From Paracoccaceae bacterium (lineage in GTDB: Bacteria > Pseudomonadota > Alphaproteobacteria > Rhodobacterales > Rhodobacteraceae): DNA of 35,027 nt. Below, piece by piece: positions 1-8,620 of the stretch; the stretch's first letter is position 1, and each line of letters begins with the position of its first letter. The stretch lies in assembly GCA_026709265.1 (NCBI GenBank), contig JAPOTI010000141.1, positions 1-35,027 of the forward strand, in the 5' to 3' direction. Under the pieces are notes generated by a model. That model did no database searches and was not told the origin of the DNA. It saw nothing but the letters and a program-made list of their open reading frames with translations. A program made the translations under genes and the position numbers.

Positions 1-81
1 ATGCGAATCAGGTTATCGCAACAGAGATACAGTGTCAAGTGTGGGCCAGTGACAGGAGCCTGGCCTTTGGCCAACTGCTCC

Positions 82-300
82 CTGGCCCGCACCCAGATCA
101 TCGAATCGATGAACCGTGTGATCCGCCAAACCTGTCGGAATGTGAAACGATCGCGGAACGCCAAAATGCCATGACGCTGGACCGCAGCGGGGAGTCTCGA
201 GGCCGAAAAGGGTTTCAGGCACCTCAAAGCCGACCGACAACTCCCCTCCTCAAGGAGGCTCTCGTCAGACAGCGTCACAACGTACAACCTGACCCGGTCA
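82..300 (+). pseudogene. C-terminal remnant of IS256 (Mutator)-family transposase
   Basis: Read with frameshifts, this stretch gives the typical C-terminus of an IS256-family transposase: IIESMNRVIRQTCRNVKR, then after a shift near 165 RWTAAG-LEAEKGFRHLKA, and after another shift near 240 PLLKEALVRQRH. These segments lie in order but in different frames, so no functional product is possible. The DDE catalytic core would lie upstream of the window. I recognise the motif series from family knowledge and could not run a search. Family assignment is fairly secure; exact ends are not. Confidence 0.6.
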
Positions 301-377
301 AGGAAGCCGCCGCAACGACAGGCCCAGCAACGCCGCTCAGACGAGTTTCAACACACTCCGGGACATTCCCAAGGTAA

Positions 378-735
378 GCAGTTACCATACTGAACGCATT
401 TGCGACAAACGACAACTGAACCAATTTTCGCAAGATCATCAGTTTGCTGTCGGGCAGGAGGAAGGCCCGCGATAGGTGTCGCCTTCTGCTGTATTGCCCA
501 TCTGACATAGCCGATGCGATGATGCACAACCGCGAGATGGCCATCAGGACCATTCTCGTAAGTGTAGAGTGTATCGAACGTCAGGGAATTCGAACTTCAT
601 TTGCAATTCGAGCAAAAATGCTTAGATAGCCTTTCGAGTGTTATCTTATCATTTGAATGAAGGTGGTCACGGCAAGCGAGCGCGTGCGGTCGCATGTTCT
701 CATCGGATTCGTGCCTTTTCTATGGGAGATAGGGA
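378..735. other. Non-coding stretch between IS remnant and tatA
   Basis: No convincing gene is visible in these roughly 360 bases. Short open frames exist on both strands, but they have no recognisable motif. The stretch contains one copy (395-418) of a repeat that recurs near the right end of the window. The tatABC promoter presumably lies in the last 100 bases; I see no strong -35/-10 pair to name. Confidence 0.4.
395..418 (-). repeat. Dispersed repeat copy with TTTGYGACAAAYGAC core
   Basis: This 24-base stretch matches 34915-34938 at 21 of 24 positions. The shared core is TTTGYGACAAAYGAC, preceded by CGCA and followed by AWCTG. A shorter form of the core recurs at 34136-34166 and 34704-34719. 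It sits just downstream of the decayed IS256 transposase, so it may be a relic of a mobile element. Confidence 0.45.
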
Positions 736-948
736 ATGTTGAACAATATTGGCCTACCCGGATTGGTCCTGATCGTGGTTGTAGTCCTTGTTCTCTTCGG
801 ACGTGGTAAAATCGCATCGCTGATGGGAGAGGTTGGCAAAGGGATTTCATCATTCAAGAAGGGCGTAAGCGAGGGCAAGAAGGAACTCGATATGTCACTT
901 GAGCAATCACAGGATACCGAGACAAAAGACAAAGTCACCGGGGCCTGA
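736..948 (+). CDS. tatA: Sec-independent translocase subunit TatA
   Basis: TatA forms the size-adjustable membrane pore of the twin-arginine translocase, which exports folded proteins across the inner membrane. The 70-residue protein has the family layout: an N-terminal transmembrane helix (about residues 5-21), the FGRGKI hinge, an amphipathic helix ([16 protein letters not shown]) and a short charged tail. A good ribosome site (GGGAGATAGGGA) lies just before the ATG, which fixes the start. tatB follows after 18 bases and tatC overlaps tatB, so the three form one operon. Length and motifs are normal for the family. Confidence 0.96.
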   Translation: MLNNIGLPGLVLIVVVVLVLFGRGKIASLMGEVGKGISSFKKGVSEGKKELDMSLEQSQDTETKDKVTGA

Positions 949-966
949 TTCCAATAGACAACCGCA

Positions 967-1437
967 ATGTTGGATATTGGCTGGACCGAACTGCTGTTGA
1001 TCGGCGTGGTCGCGCTGATCGTCGTCGGTCCCAAAGATCTGCCAAGCATGTTTCGTGCGTTGGGGCGCATCACTGGGCGGATGCGTTCGATGGCCCGGGA
1101 ATTTCAGAATGCAATGAATCAAGCTGCGGATGAGACCGGAGTTGGCGACATCGCCAAGGATATCAGGACTGCGACATCAGCGCGGCGGCTCGGGATCGAC
1201 AAGCTCGAACAGTCAGTTGGCAATATTCAGAACGATCTCAAGGAAGAGTACAGGTCCCGTTTTGGGGTCAGCCGGACGACGCCGTCGGAAGCAGCGAAAA
1301 ATCAAGATGGTGAATCTACGGCGACAGAAGTGACCACTGCCAGTTTGGCGGAAGGGAAGGAACCGCAAGAGAAACCGCAGGCCACCTCTGAAACTGACAT
1401 TTCAGAGATAGGCGGTGACGAATCCCCCCGCAGATGA
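967..1437 (+). CDS. tatB: Sec-independent translocase subunit TatB
   Basis: TatB pairs with TatC to form the receptor for twin-arginine signal peptides. The 156-residue protein begins with the TatB pattern: a short transmembrane helix ([26 protein letters not shown]), an amphipathic helix ([21 protein letters not shown]), then a long charged and probably disordered tail rich in E, T and S. The E-L-L / VGPKDLP pattern separates it from the neighbouring TatA. The stop codon overlaps the tatC start (ATGA), which suggests translational coupling. The ribosome site is weak, so expression may depend on coupling with tatA. Confidence 0.94.
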   Translation: MLDIGWTELLLIGVVALIVVGPKDLPSMFRALGRITGRMRSMAREFQNAMNQAADETGVGDIAKDIRTATSARRLGIDKLEQSVGNIQNDLKEEYRSRFGVSRTTPSEAAKNQDGESTATEVTTASLAEGKEPQEKPQATSETDISEIGGDESPRR

Positions 1438-2360
1438 GCGACGACGAAATCGAAGACAGTAAAGCTCCCCTTATTGCGCATCTCGCGGAACTGCGGACAC
1501 GGCTTATTCGTTCAGTTGTCGCATTTTTGATCGGGATGGTCATCTGTTTCACTGTTTGGAACCCGATCTTCAATTTTCTGACACAACCGGTCTGTTCGGC
1601 GCTTGAGACTCGCGGTCAGGATTGTGGGCTCATCCTGATTAAACTTCAGGAGGGTTTTTTTGTTGCCATCAGAATTTCATTGATGGGTGGATTTGTACTC
1701 GCCTTTCCCTTTATCGGGCATCAATTATGGAGATTTGTTGCCCCTGGTCTCTACAAGAACGAGAAAAGCGCATTCCTGCCATTCCTGCTGGCCTCGCCCA
1801 TCATGTTCTTTCTCGGCGCTTTTTTTGCATTCTATATTGTGATCCCACTGGCCTTTGATTTCTTCCTGGGATTTCAGCAGCAGGCTGAGTCGACAGCAGA
1901 TACCGACGCAGTCGGCACCTTTGCCGCCGATGCCGGGATCACCTTTCAGGGGTCAGTCGCAGAATATCTTTCGCTGACAATGAAATTCATTCTGGCGTTC
2001 GGGCTGTGTTTTCAGTTGCCCGTTCTGCTGACGCTCTGCGGGCGCGCTGGACTGGTCTCATCAGCCGGACTGGCCGTGGCCAGAAAATACGCAGTCGTTG
2101 GAATATTAACGGTTGCGGCTCTGGTAACACCGCCTGATGTGATTACCCAGGTCATCCTTTTTGTCGTCGTCTACGGTCTCTACGAGATATCCATTTTCCT
2201 GGTACGGCGGGTTGAGAAAAAGCGGGACCGACTCTTGAAGGAACAGGGGCTTGATTTCGATAGCGACGATCATGATGCTGCTGAAACCCAGCAGGACAAA
2301 GCTGAAAAACAGGCCGACAAGATGGTTGGCGAGGACAAGACCGGAGCGAAAAACGCATGA
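1434..2360 (+). CDS. tatC: Sec-independent translocase subunit TatC
   Basis: TatC is the polytopic core of the twin-arginine translocase and binds the RR motif of signal peptides. The 308-residue protein opens with the conserved cytosolic stretch [16 protein letters not shown], followed by six predicted membrane segments, including the usual [20 protein letters not shown] and [17 protein letters not shown] blocks. The final roughly 50 residues are hydrophilic and acidic, as is common in alphaproteobacterial TatC. It overlaps tatB upstream and the DUF815 ATPase downstream (ATGA at both junctions), so the four genes are probably co-translated. Confidence 0.96.
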   Translation: MSDDEIEDSKAPLIAHLAELRTRLIRSVVAFLIGMVICFTVWNPIFNFLTQPVCSALETRGQDCGLILIKLQEGFFVAIRISLMGGFVLAFPFIGHQLWRFVAPGLYKNEKSAFLPFLLASPIMFFLGAFFAFYIVIPLAFDFFLGFQQQAESTADTDAVGTFAADAGITFQGSVAEYLSLTMKFILAFGLCFQLPVLLTLCGRAGLVSSAGLAVARKYAVVGILTVAALVTPPDVITQVILFVVVYGLYEISIFLVRRVEKKRDRLLKEQGLDFDSDDHDAAETQQDKAEKQADKMVGEDKTGAKNA

Positions 2361-3193
2361 GCGACGAATCATCCCTGGATCGTATTGCATCAGCGTTGGA
2401 GCGAATGAGTCCGGGACCAGCACGGCCTCCGGATCTGACGGTGGCACCTGCATTTGTCTGGAATCCCGCGTGCAATCAACTTGACCCGGTTGCCCGGGTG
2501 AATCACGTCGATCTGTCTTTGCTCGTCGGTATTGATCGGGCGCGCGACGATCTCATGCACAACAGTCTCCAATTTGCTCGCGGCAAATATGCGAATAATG
2601 CCCTCCTGTGGGGTGCCAGAGGGATGGGCAAATCCTCACTGGTGAAGGCGATTCATGCTCAACTGGCGGTGCGCTTTTCCAATCTCAAGTTGGTTGAATT
2701 GCGTCGTGAAGATCTCAACTCCGTTGGAACCCTGTTGACACGACTCCGACGGCGCAGCGAACGAATCATTCTCTTTTGTGACGATTTGTCCTTTTCCGGG
2801 GATGAGCGGGAATACAAGTCGCTGAAAGCAGTGCTTGATGGTGGAATTGAAGGGCGACCGGAAAATGTCGTCTTCTATGCAACGTCGAACCGACGGCATT
2901 TGATGCCCCGCGACATGATTGAGAATGAACGCTCAACGGCGGTGAGACCATCCGAAGCCGTTGATGAGAAAGTATCACTTTCTGATCGATTTGGTCTCTG
3001 GCTTGGATTTCATCCATGTCATCAGGACGACTATCTGGAAATGGTCCGCCGCTATTGCGAGTCAGCCGGTCTGACTATTGACGATGAAACCTTGCAGAGT
3101 GGCGCACGTGAATGGCAGATGACACGGGGCGCGCGTTCAGGACGCGTGGCGTGGCAGTATTTTGTCCATTTGGCCAGCCAGTCCGGATCATAG
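2357..3193 (+). CDS. DUF815 family AAA+ ATPase
   Basis: The 278-residue protein is an ATP-binding protein of the DUF815 (AAA+) family, whose cellular role is not established. A Walker A motif is visible as [10 protein letters not shown] (about residues 85-94) and a Walker B as [11 protein letters not shown] (about 136-147). A sensor-like NVVFYATSN block follows near 170, and a [11 protein letters not shown] block typical of the family lies near 212. The start overlaps the tatC stop by four bases, so it belongs to the tat operon here. In other alphaproteobacteria a DUF815 gene commonly lies in the same tat/serS/yajC neighbourhood. Ordinary length and intact nucleotide motifs suggest a working ATPase; substrate unknown. 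Confidence 0.85.
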   Translation: MSDESSLDRIASALERMSPGPARPPDLTVAPAFVWNPACNQLDPVARVNHVDLSLLVGIDRARDDLMHNSLQFARGKYANNALLWGARGMGKSSLVKAIHAQLAVRFSNLKLVELRREDLNSVGTLLTRLRRRSERIILFCDDLSFSGDEREYKSLKAVLDGGIEGRPENVVFYATSNRRHLMPRDMIENERSTAVRPSEAVDEKVSLSDRFGLWLGFHPCHQDDYLEMVRRYCESAGLTIDDETLQSGAREWQMTRGARSGRVAWQYFVHLASQSGS

Positions 3194-3238
3194 GATCAGT
3201 GCAATATCTGTCTGATCTTGGGTGATGACAAGTCTGCT

Positions 3239-4000
3239 TTACCCGCGTCCGATGAAGGGCATATTGGTCGCCATGATCGTCATGAATTGGATATTGGTGT
3301 TCAAAGGAAGACGCGCCATGTAGGCGATCGCTTCACCACAGCTGTTCACATCAAAAACCGGTTCTGGTCGAATATCACCAGATGCCTGTGGGACCCCCGT
3401 CTTGAACCTGGCGGCCAAGGCCGTGTCTGCGTTGCCAATGTCGATCTGCGAGCAGGCGATTGAAAAAGCTCGCCCGTCGAGCGAAATACTCTTGGTCAGT
3501 CCGGTGATGGCATGTTTGGTCGCTGTGTATGCGGCAGAACCAGGACGCGGCGAGGTTGCCGACACTGAGCCGTTATTGATGATTCGCCCGCCCTGAGGTG
3601 TCTGACGACGCATCATGCCAAAAGCCTGACGGGCACAAAGAAACGCACCCGTCAAATTGACCGAGACGCATGAGAGCCAATCTTCAACTGTAACTGTGTC
3701 AAGCAAGGCCGGAGGGGCCCCGATGCCGGCATTGTTGAAGAGAACATCAAGCCGCTCAAACCGTGTTTCGATCTTGGTGAACAGAACGTCCACGCTTTGC
3801 GGGTCAGAGATGTCGGCTTGAATCGGCACAATTGTGTCAGTGCTGGCAAGCGAGGCTGTTTCGGCAAGTGCTTCGGGTCGACGTCCGGTGACAACGGTCC
3901 GAAAACCGTCTTGAGCGAGTTCAAGCGCTGCCGCACGTCCAATGCCACTGCCACCGCCAGTGACCAGAGCGACACGAATGAGATCAGATTCTTGTTTCAA
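3239..4000 (-). CDS. SDR family NAD(P)-dependent oxidoreductase
   Basis: This 253-residue protein is a classical short-chain dehydrogenase/reductase. The cofactor-binding motif TGGGSGIG lies at about residues 14-21, NNAGIG near 90, and the catalytic S-Y-K set is in GSVSATS and YTATK. The C-terminal end (TIMATNMPFIGRG) is characteristic of one SDR subgroup. The start is TTG with a strong GAGGTG ribosome site seven bases upstream. It converges with the DUF815 gene, is the last gene of the minus-strand block, and follows the lipoprotein gene by 35 bases. The substrate cannot be read from sequence. Confidence 0.88.
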   Translation of the reverse strand: MKQESDLIRVALVTGGGSGIGRAAALELAQDGFRTVVTGRRPEALAETASLASTDTIVPIQADISDPQSVDVLFTKIETRFERLDVLFNNAGIGAPPALLDTVTVEDWLSCVSVNLTGAFLCARQAFGMMRRQTPQGGRIINNGSVSATSPRPGSAAYTATKHAITGLTKSISLDGRAFSIACSQIDIGNADTALAARFKTGVPQASGDIRPEPVFDVNSCGEAIAYMARLPLNTNIQFMTIMATNMPFIGRG

Positions 4001-4035
4001 TTTGTCACCTCGGGAGTCGATATTTTTTACTGCAA

Positions 4036-5046
4036 TTAACGAATGTAAGGAACCGGGTCGGTTTCTTCGATCCCAACACGCACTTCGAAATGCAGGAATT
4101 CCTTGTCGCCACCCGCGATCGTTCCCAGATTTTGACCGCGAGTCACCTTTTGTCCTTTTTCAACAGCAAGATTCTTGAGGTTGGAATAGACGGTATAATG
4201 TTCTTCAGGATGACGAATCATGACAATCGACGTGTCATCAGACGCTTGTGACAACATGAAAACTTCACCATTTTCCGCGGCAACGACGGGTGAGCCTTCG
4301 GGAGCTGCAATGTTGATTCCTTCACCACCACTGCCAAATTCCCGGACGATCTCACCTTCCACCGGGGATTGGAATCGTGTCTCCGACAGCGCCGATTGAT
4401 ATTGCGAAAAATCCGGTGATCGTGGCAGGTCAACCGTTCCGATGTCATCGGGAAGAGGTTGATCGGAGATCGGTGGAGGCGGAAGTTTATCGTTTGCGGC
4501 GAAGGGGTCCTTGAGAAGAACGCGCTCGGACGCAGGTTGTTCCTGTTTTTCGAGGCCCAGCGCTGATGCCGCGATCCGGGAAATGTCCCTGCGATTGTCT
4601 TCTCTATCACCGACGGGCACTTGAATGAGTCGACCTGCGCTGAGGGGAGCATCGGGAAAGACGCCGTTCAAACCAGCCACTTCATCAGGGTCGTTGTTGG
4701 TTCTTTCGGCGATGGTTCGTGCGGTGTCACCGTCCCGTGCCTCAACAAAGCGAAAAGCCGGTGTCATTACATCATTCTCGGTCTCATCATGCCGCGTGAG
4801 CGGCACAGTTTCAACCTCGTCAGACTTTTCCGTTTCCAGGGGGTTGACATAAATGGGCCGGGTGACGTCGCTTTCGCGAAAATCGCTCACGCAGGCTGAC
4901 AGCAGGAGAATTGCCGGCAAAGCAGTCAACGATAGCAGATATCGAACCTGAGTCTGCCAGAAACGCACCCGCCAGAATCGATGGGGGCAGGATTGATTGA
5001 ACCAGGAATGATCATGGCAGTTTGTGACAAAAGATTTATTCATCAT
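4036..5046 (-). CDS. nlpD: LysM/LytM (M23) lipoprotein, NlpD-like
   Basis: A probable outer-membrane or periplasmic lipoprotein that would regulate cell-wall amidases at division, as NlpD does. The lipobox LLLSAC follows a hydrophobic segment (about residues 36-52). A degenerate LysM domain (DGDTARTIAERTNND) and a C-terminal LytM/M23 domain (about 230-335) follow. The first zinc-ligand motif of M23 peptidases is replaced by GEGINIA, while HFEVR remains, so the domain is probably catalytically dead, as in NlpD/EnvC activators. The start ATG (5046 or 5043) lies inside the end of pcm, behind GGAAGGAG. The 30-odd residues before the hydrophobic segment are unusually long for a signal peptide. A GTG nearer the hydrophobic stretch is possible, but it has no ribosome site. 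Confidence 0.82.
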   Translation of the reverse strand: MMNKSFVTNCHDHSWFNQSCPHRFWRVRFWQTQVRYLLSLTALPAILLLSACVSDFRESDVTRPIYVNPLETEKSDEVETVPLTRHDETENDVMTPAFRFVEARDGDTARTIAERTNNDPDEVAGLNGVFPDAPLSAGRLIQVPVGDREDNRRDISRIAASALGLEKQEQPASERVLLKDPFAANDKLPPPPISDQPLPDDIGTVDLPRSPDFSQYQSALSETRFQSPVEGEIVREFGSGGEGINIAAPEGSPVVAAENGEVFMLSQASDDTSIVMIRHPEEHYTVYSNLKNLAVEKGQKVTRGQNLGTIAGGDKEFLHFEVRVGIEETDPVPYIR

Positions 5047-5683
5047 TGACTCCTTCCAACAAAGGCACAAATCGCACCATCCCGAGATCGTTGTATTCGT
5101 CTTCTGCGTATTGTTTCCTGATGACCTGCATCAGGGACTGATCGGAATGACTGCGTTTGATCGGCAGAACCATAATTCCATCGGGCTTCAGCTGTTTCAT
5201 CAGGACCGGTGGAACCTCCTCAGCAGCGGCCGTGATAATGATTCGGTCAAATGGTGCGGCATCGGACAAACCTTCGCTGCCATCGCCATGGATGATGCTG
5301 ACGCGTTGCCGCTTGTGATGCTCCATCAGCAGCGATTTCGCTGATTGGGTCAGAGAACGGAAACGTTCGATCGAATAGACATGTCGGCACAAATACGAGA
5401 GCACCATGGCTTGGTAGCCGCTACCAGTGCCAATTTCCAGGACGCGATGGGATTTTTCCACTTGCAGGGCCTGGGTCATGATCCCGACAATTCCTGGCTG
5501 ACTGATCGTCTGGCCGCGGGCGATTGGCAAAGCAATATCCTCATAGGCACGATTGGCGAATGTTGGTGACACGAACTCCTTGCGATCGACCTGACGCAAA
5601 GCTTCCAGCACTGTTTCCGATGTTACACCGTGCTGGCGGACGTTGTTGATCAGTTCTGCGCGTTCATGACTGTCTATGGACAT
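5036..5683 (-). CDS. pcm: Protein-L-isoaspartate O-methyltransferase
   Basis: Pcm uses S-adenosylmethionine to methylate isoaspartyl residues in damaged proteins and starts their repair. The 215-residue length is normal. Visible motifs are the substrate-side block PIARGQTISQPGIVG, the SAM-binding motif VLEIGTGSGYQA, and FDRIIITAAAEEVPPVL further on. The start overlaps the surE stop by about ten bases and the end overlaps the lipoprotein start, so surE-pcm-nlpD are read as a coupled set, the same trio seen in many proteobacteria. Confidence 0.95.
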   Translation of the reverse strand: MSIDSHERAELINNVRQHGVTSETVLEALRQVDRKEFVSPTFANRAYEDIALPIARGQTISQPGIVGIMTQALQVEKSHRVLEIGTGSGYQAMVLSYLCRHVYSIERFRSLTQSAKSLLMEHHKRQRVSIIHGDGSEGLSDAAPFDRIIITAAAEEVPPVLMKQLKPDGIMVLPIKRSHSDQSLMQVIRKQYAEDEYNDLGMVRFVPLLEGVNDE

Positions 5684-6465
5684 GCGAGTTGCTTATTCAG
5701 ATTGTCGATGTCTGCATATGCGGTCAAGTCCGCCCGCATCGGTGTGATTGAAACATATCGCTGCAGATTCATCGTGACGTCCGCGCCCTCACGACCAGCG
5801 ACATCCTGGGGCGCCGCGCGCACCCACAAGAAAGTTCGTCGTGTTGGTGAATCGGCGCGAAGCGCACGGAAGGTTCCGCTGCTGCGCTTTCCCTGAAATG
5901 CGGTACACATTCCCACGACATCCTCGGCGGCGCAAGGCGGAAAATTGACATTGTAGAAGAGGCGGTAATCATCATCGGTTTCCGGGCTGCTGCGCAATAT
6001 CGCGTTGACTGCGTCTACTGCAAATTCTTCCGCGGCGGAGAACGGATTCTTCAGATCACGGTTGTCGGGCCCGTAATATTGCGAAAGCGCAATTCCGGTA
6101 ATTCCGTGCAAAGACGCTTCAAGAGCCGCGCCGACTGTGCCCGAATAAAGCGCATTTTCCCCAGAATTGTTACCGCAATTGACACCGGAGAGCACCAGGT
6201 CAGGTATCATTGCGGGCATCACGTCATAAAGTGCCGCCAGCACACAATCGGTTGGTGTGCCCTCAACTGCAAATGTCTGATGAGAGATCTGCGAGATCTG
6301 GAATGGTCGTGTAAAGGAAACGCAATGACCCATACCTGACTGCTCGGTCGCCGGTGCAACTGTCCACACCCTGTTTTCTGAACCTGCCAATGTCAACGCT
6401 ATGCGTTTCATGACATTCAGCCCCGGTGCGTTAATCCCGTCATCATTGGTAATGAGAATACGCAT
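5674..6465 (-). CDS. surE: 5'/3'-nucleotidase SurE
   Basis: SurE is a metal-dependent phosphatase acting on nucleoside monophosphates, linked to stationary-phase survival. The 263-residue protein starts with MRILITNDDGINAPG, which carries the paired Asp metal ligands. VAPATEQSGMGHC and SGVNCGNNSGENALYSGTVG follow; both are family signatures supplying the Ser and Asn ligands. It lies 255 bases downstream of serS with no gene between, and overlaps pcm. The gap from 6466 to 6720 shows no recognisable feature apart from the probable surE leader. Confidence 0.95.
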   Translation of the reverse strand: MRILITNDDGINAPGLNVMKRIALTLAGSENRVWTVAPATEQSGMGHCVSFTRPFQISQISHQTFAVEGTPTDCVLAALYDVMPAMIPDLVLSGVNCGNNSGENALYSGTVGAALEASLHGITGIALSQYYGPDNRDLKNPFSAAEEFAVDAVNAILRSSPETDDDYRLFYNVNFPPCAAEDVVGMCTAFQGKRSSGTFRALRADSPTRRTFLWVRAAPQDVAGREGADVTMNLQRYVSITPMRADLTAYADIDNLNKQLACP

Positions 6466-6720
6466 TGTCTGTTTGTATTATTGCTTGATACTGTTCTGAC
6501 CTGCCACATTCCCACTTAGTTGATTTCAGGCCATCCGTAAAGACACAGATCCGGTTTGATCTTGCTGCAATCAATTCTCGCCGATCATGTAGTCAGCGAT
6601 TTTACCCCTGTTCTCATGAGGCGGTGGGTCTCTCATATCTCTTCGAAATCAGGAATTGATACAAGAGAGGAGGCGGATGCTGGTGGTGAAATGGCAGAGA
6701 CCGCGGAGTTGCCTGTTCGG

Positions 6721-8013
6721 TCACATCGTCAGTTGGCCGGTATCGCTGAGATGCGTCTTGCCATGAAGATAAGGATGCAGGGCAACAGGCAAAGCCACGC
6801 TTCCATCGCGCTGTTGGCCATTTTCCAAGACTGCGATAAGGGTACGACCGACCGCGACTCCGGAGCCATTCAAGGTGTGCGGAAATCGCAATGCGCCCCC
6901 GTCCGTCGGCCGGTATCGTGCATTCATTCGGCGTGACTGGAAATCGCCGCAGGTCGAAACCGAGCTGATTTCACGGTAACGGTTTTGACCTGGTAGCCAG
7001 ACTTCAAGATCAAATGTCCGACGGGCACTAAAACCCATATCACCCGTACATAAAAGGACAGTCCGGTACGGTAGATCAAGTCTTTCGAGGACCGTTTCTG
7101 CCTGACGAACCATGCGTTGTTGCTCTTCCTCGCTATCTTCTGGCCTGGTGACGGAAACCATTTCGACTTTCTCAAATTGATGTTGTCTCAGCATGCCCGC
7201 AGTGTCCTTGCCGGCAGCACCGGCTTCGGAGCGAAAACACTGGGTATGCGAACAATAACGATGCGGCAGACTGTCTTCGTTGATGATCGTGTTGTTGATG
7301 AGATTGGTCAGTGTCACTTCTGCTGTTGGAATCAGCCATTTACCATCTTCGAGACGGTAGGAATCGGCTTCAAATTTTGGCAACTGGCCGGTCCCGCGCA
7401 TCATCTCGTCATGAACCAGCACCGGGGCCCAGACTTCGGTCAATCCATGTTCTTCAGTATGCAAGTCGATCATGAATTGTGCCAAGACACGGTGCAGGCG
7501 TGCCAGGTCTCCGCGAAGAACCATGAAACGTGGCCCCGATAGCGTCGATGCCGTTGCAAGATCCATTCCTGCTGCGGCCTTGATTTCAAAATGTTCCTTT
7601 GGCATGAAATCAAATGCGGGAATCTGACCATTGCGGCGCATTTCCTGGTTGGTTGTCTCATCTTCACCATCCGGAACATCGCTCATTGGTAAATTGGGGA
7701 TTTCAAGCAACTTATTGTGAAGTCGGTCACTCAACGCATCCGCCTGTTCCCCGAGTTGCCCAATTGTCTCGCGGTTTTCAACCACCAATTGGCGCACCTG
7801 CTCGAATTCGGCCTGATTGCCCCGCGCACGCGCTTCTCCGGCCTGTTTCGACAACCTGTTACGCTCAGCGAGGGCCTGTTCGGATTTGGAAATCGCGGCC
7901 CGTCGCTCTGAATCCATGCGAATCAGTTCCTTGGCGTGCGCTATTTCACCGCGACGTCTTAAATTCCGATCAAATTCAGTCGGATTGTCGCGTATCTGTT
8001 GTATATCGTGCAT
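6721..8013 (-). CDS. serS: Seryl-tRNA synthetase
   Basis: SerS charges tRNA-Ser (and tRNA-Sec where present) with serine. The 430-residue length is standard. An N-terminal coiled-coil arm covers about residues 30-100 (RRGEIAHAKELIRMDSERR... with heptad-like charge). The class II core shows TAEVTLTNL, FRSEAGAAGKDTAGMLRQHQFEKVEM (motif 2 region) and the motif 3 block LNGSGVAVGRTLIAVLENGQ. The gene is transcribed divergently from yajC across a 167-base region and heads the serS-surE-pcm-nlpD-SDR block. Confidence 0.97.
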   Translation of the reverse strand: MHDIQQIRDNPTEFDRNLRRRGEIAHAKELIRMDSERRAAISKSEQALAERNRLSKQAGEARARGNQAEFEQVRQLVVENRETIGQLGEQADALSDRLHNKLLEIPNLPMSDVPDGEDETTNQEMRRNGQIPAFDFMPKEHFEIKAAAGMDLATASTLSGPRFMVLRGDLARLHRVLAQFMIDLHTEEHGLTEVWAPVLVHDEMMRGTGQLPKFEADSYRLEDGKWLIPTAEVTLTNLINNTIINEDSLPHRYCSHTQCFRSEAGAAGKDTAGMLRQHQFEKVEMVSVTRPEDSEEEQQRMVRQAETVLERLDLPYRTVLLCTGDMGFSARRTFDLEVWLPGQNRYREISSVSTCGDFQSRRMNARYRPTDGGALRFPHTLNGSGVAVGRTLIAVLENGQQRDGSVALPVALHPYLHGKTHLSDTGQLTM

Positions 8014-8180
8014 CTCAGCTCGTTATCTGTGTGATTCAATCTCAAGGGCTTGCAATCAGTCAGCTTGTTTCTGCACCGTGAGTTGTTGCCACGAACCATT
8101 GTATATCTTGCAATGATCGCATGTCGTATATAGGACCGCGACGGTTCTGGTCATCCAGGAAATCAACTCAGAGGTATGAA

Positions 8181-8504
8181 ATGTTTGTCAGCCCGGCATA
8201 TGCACAGACTGGAGGAGGTATGGGTGGTTTTGCCTCCCTCATTCCACTTATTCTGATATTTGTGATCATGTATTTTTTGCTCATCAGACCCCAGCAAAAA
8301 AAAGTCAAGGATCACCGGGCAATGGTTGAAGCGCTACGCCGCGGCGATCAGGTGATTACTCAGGGCGGAGTCATGGGTCGAATTACCCGGGTCAAGGATG
8401 ACAACGAGGTCGAGTTGGAAATCGCGGAAAATGTTCGCGTGCGGGTTGTCCGCAACACCATTGCCCAACTGGTGAACAAGACTGAGCCAGCCGATTCCAA
8501 CTGA
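8181..8504 (+). CDS. yajC: Preprotein translocase accessory subunit YajC
   Basis: YajC is the small membrane partner of SecDF in the Sec holotranslocon. The start at 8181 (MFVSPAYAQTGGG) is chosen over an upstream ATG because AGAGG lies seven bases before it and the alphaproteobacterial family commonly begins with an SPAYAQ-type segment. This gives 107 residues. One transmembrane helix (LIPLILIFVIMYFLLIRPQQKK) is followed by the conserved cytosolic block VEALRRGDQVITQGGVMGRI. secD begins about 115 bases downstream. Confidence 0.94.
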   Translation: MFVSPAYAQTGGGMGGFASLIPLILIFVIMYFLLIRPQQKKVKDHRAMVEALRRGDQVITQGGVMGRITRVKDDNEVELEIAENVRVRVVRNTIAQLVNKTEPADSN

Positions 8505-8620
8505 TGACAATGAAACGGTGTCTCAGCAACGTCTCCAGTCCAGTCATTTGACAGGAAGCGGTAAGAGCCAGCGTATGCGTGTTGATTGCCCGATCAGAAG
8601 CGGCGAAGGCGGCCCCTGAA

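Noticed and set aside
4000-4012. ATTTGTCAC at the SDR start as another repeat copy
   Set aside because: Only the short core matches and it coincides with the ribosome site and TTG start; similar short matches occur inside coding sequence at 30410 and 33650, so chance is likely.
8014-8180. Possible promoter with TTGCAA and TATAGG ahead of yajC
   Set aside because: The spacing between the two boxes is only 15 bases and neither is close to consensus, so I did not list it.
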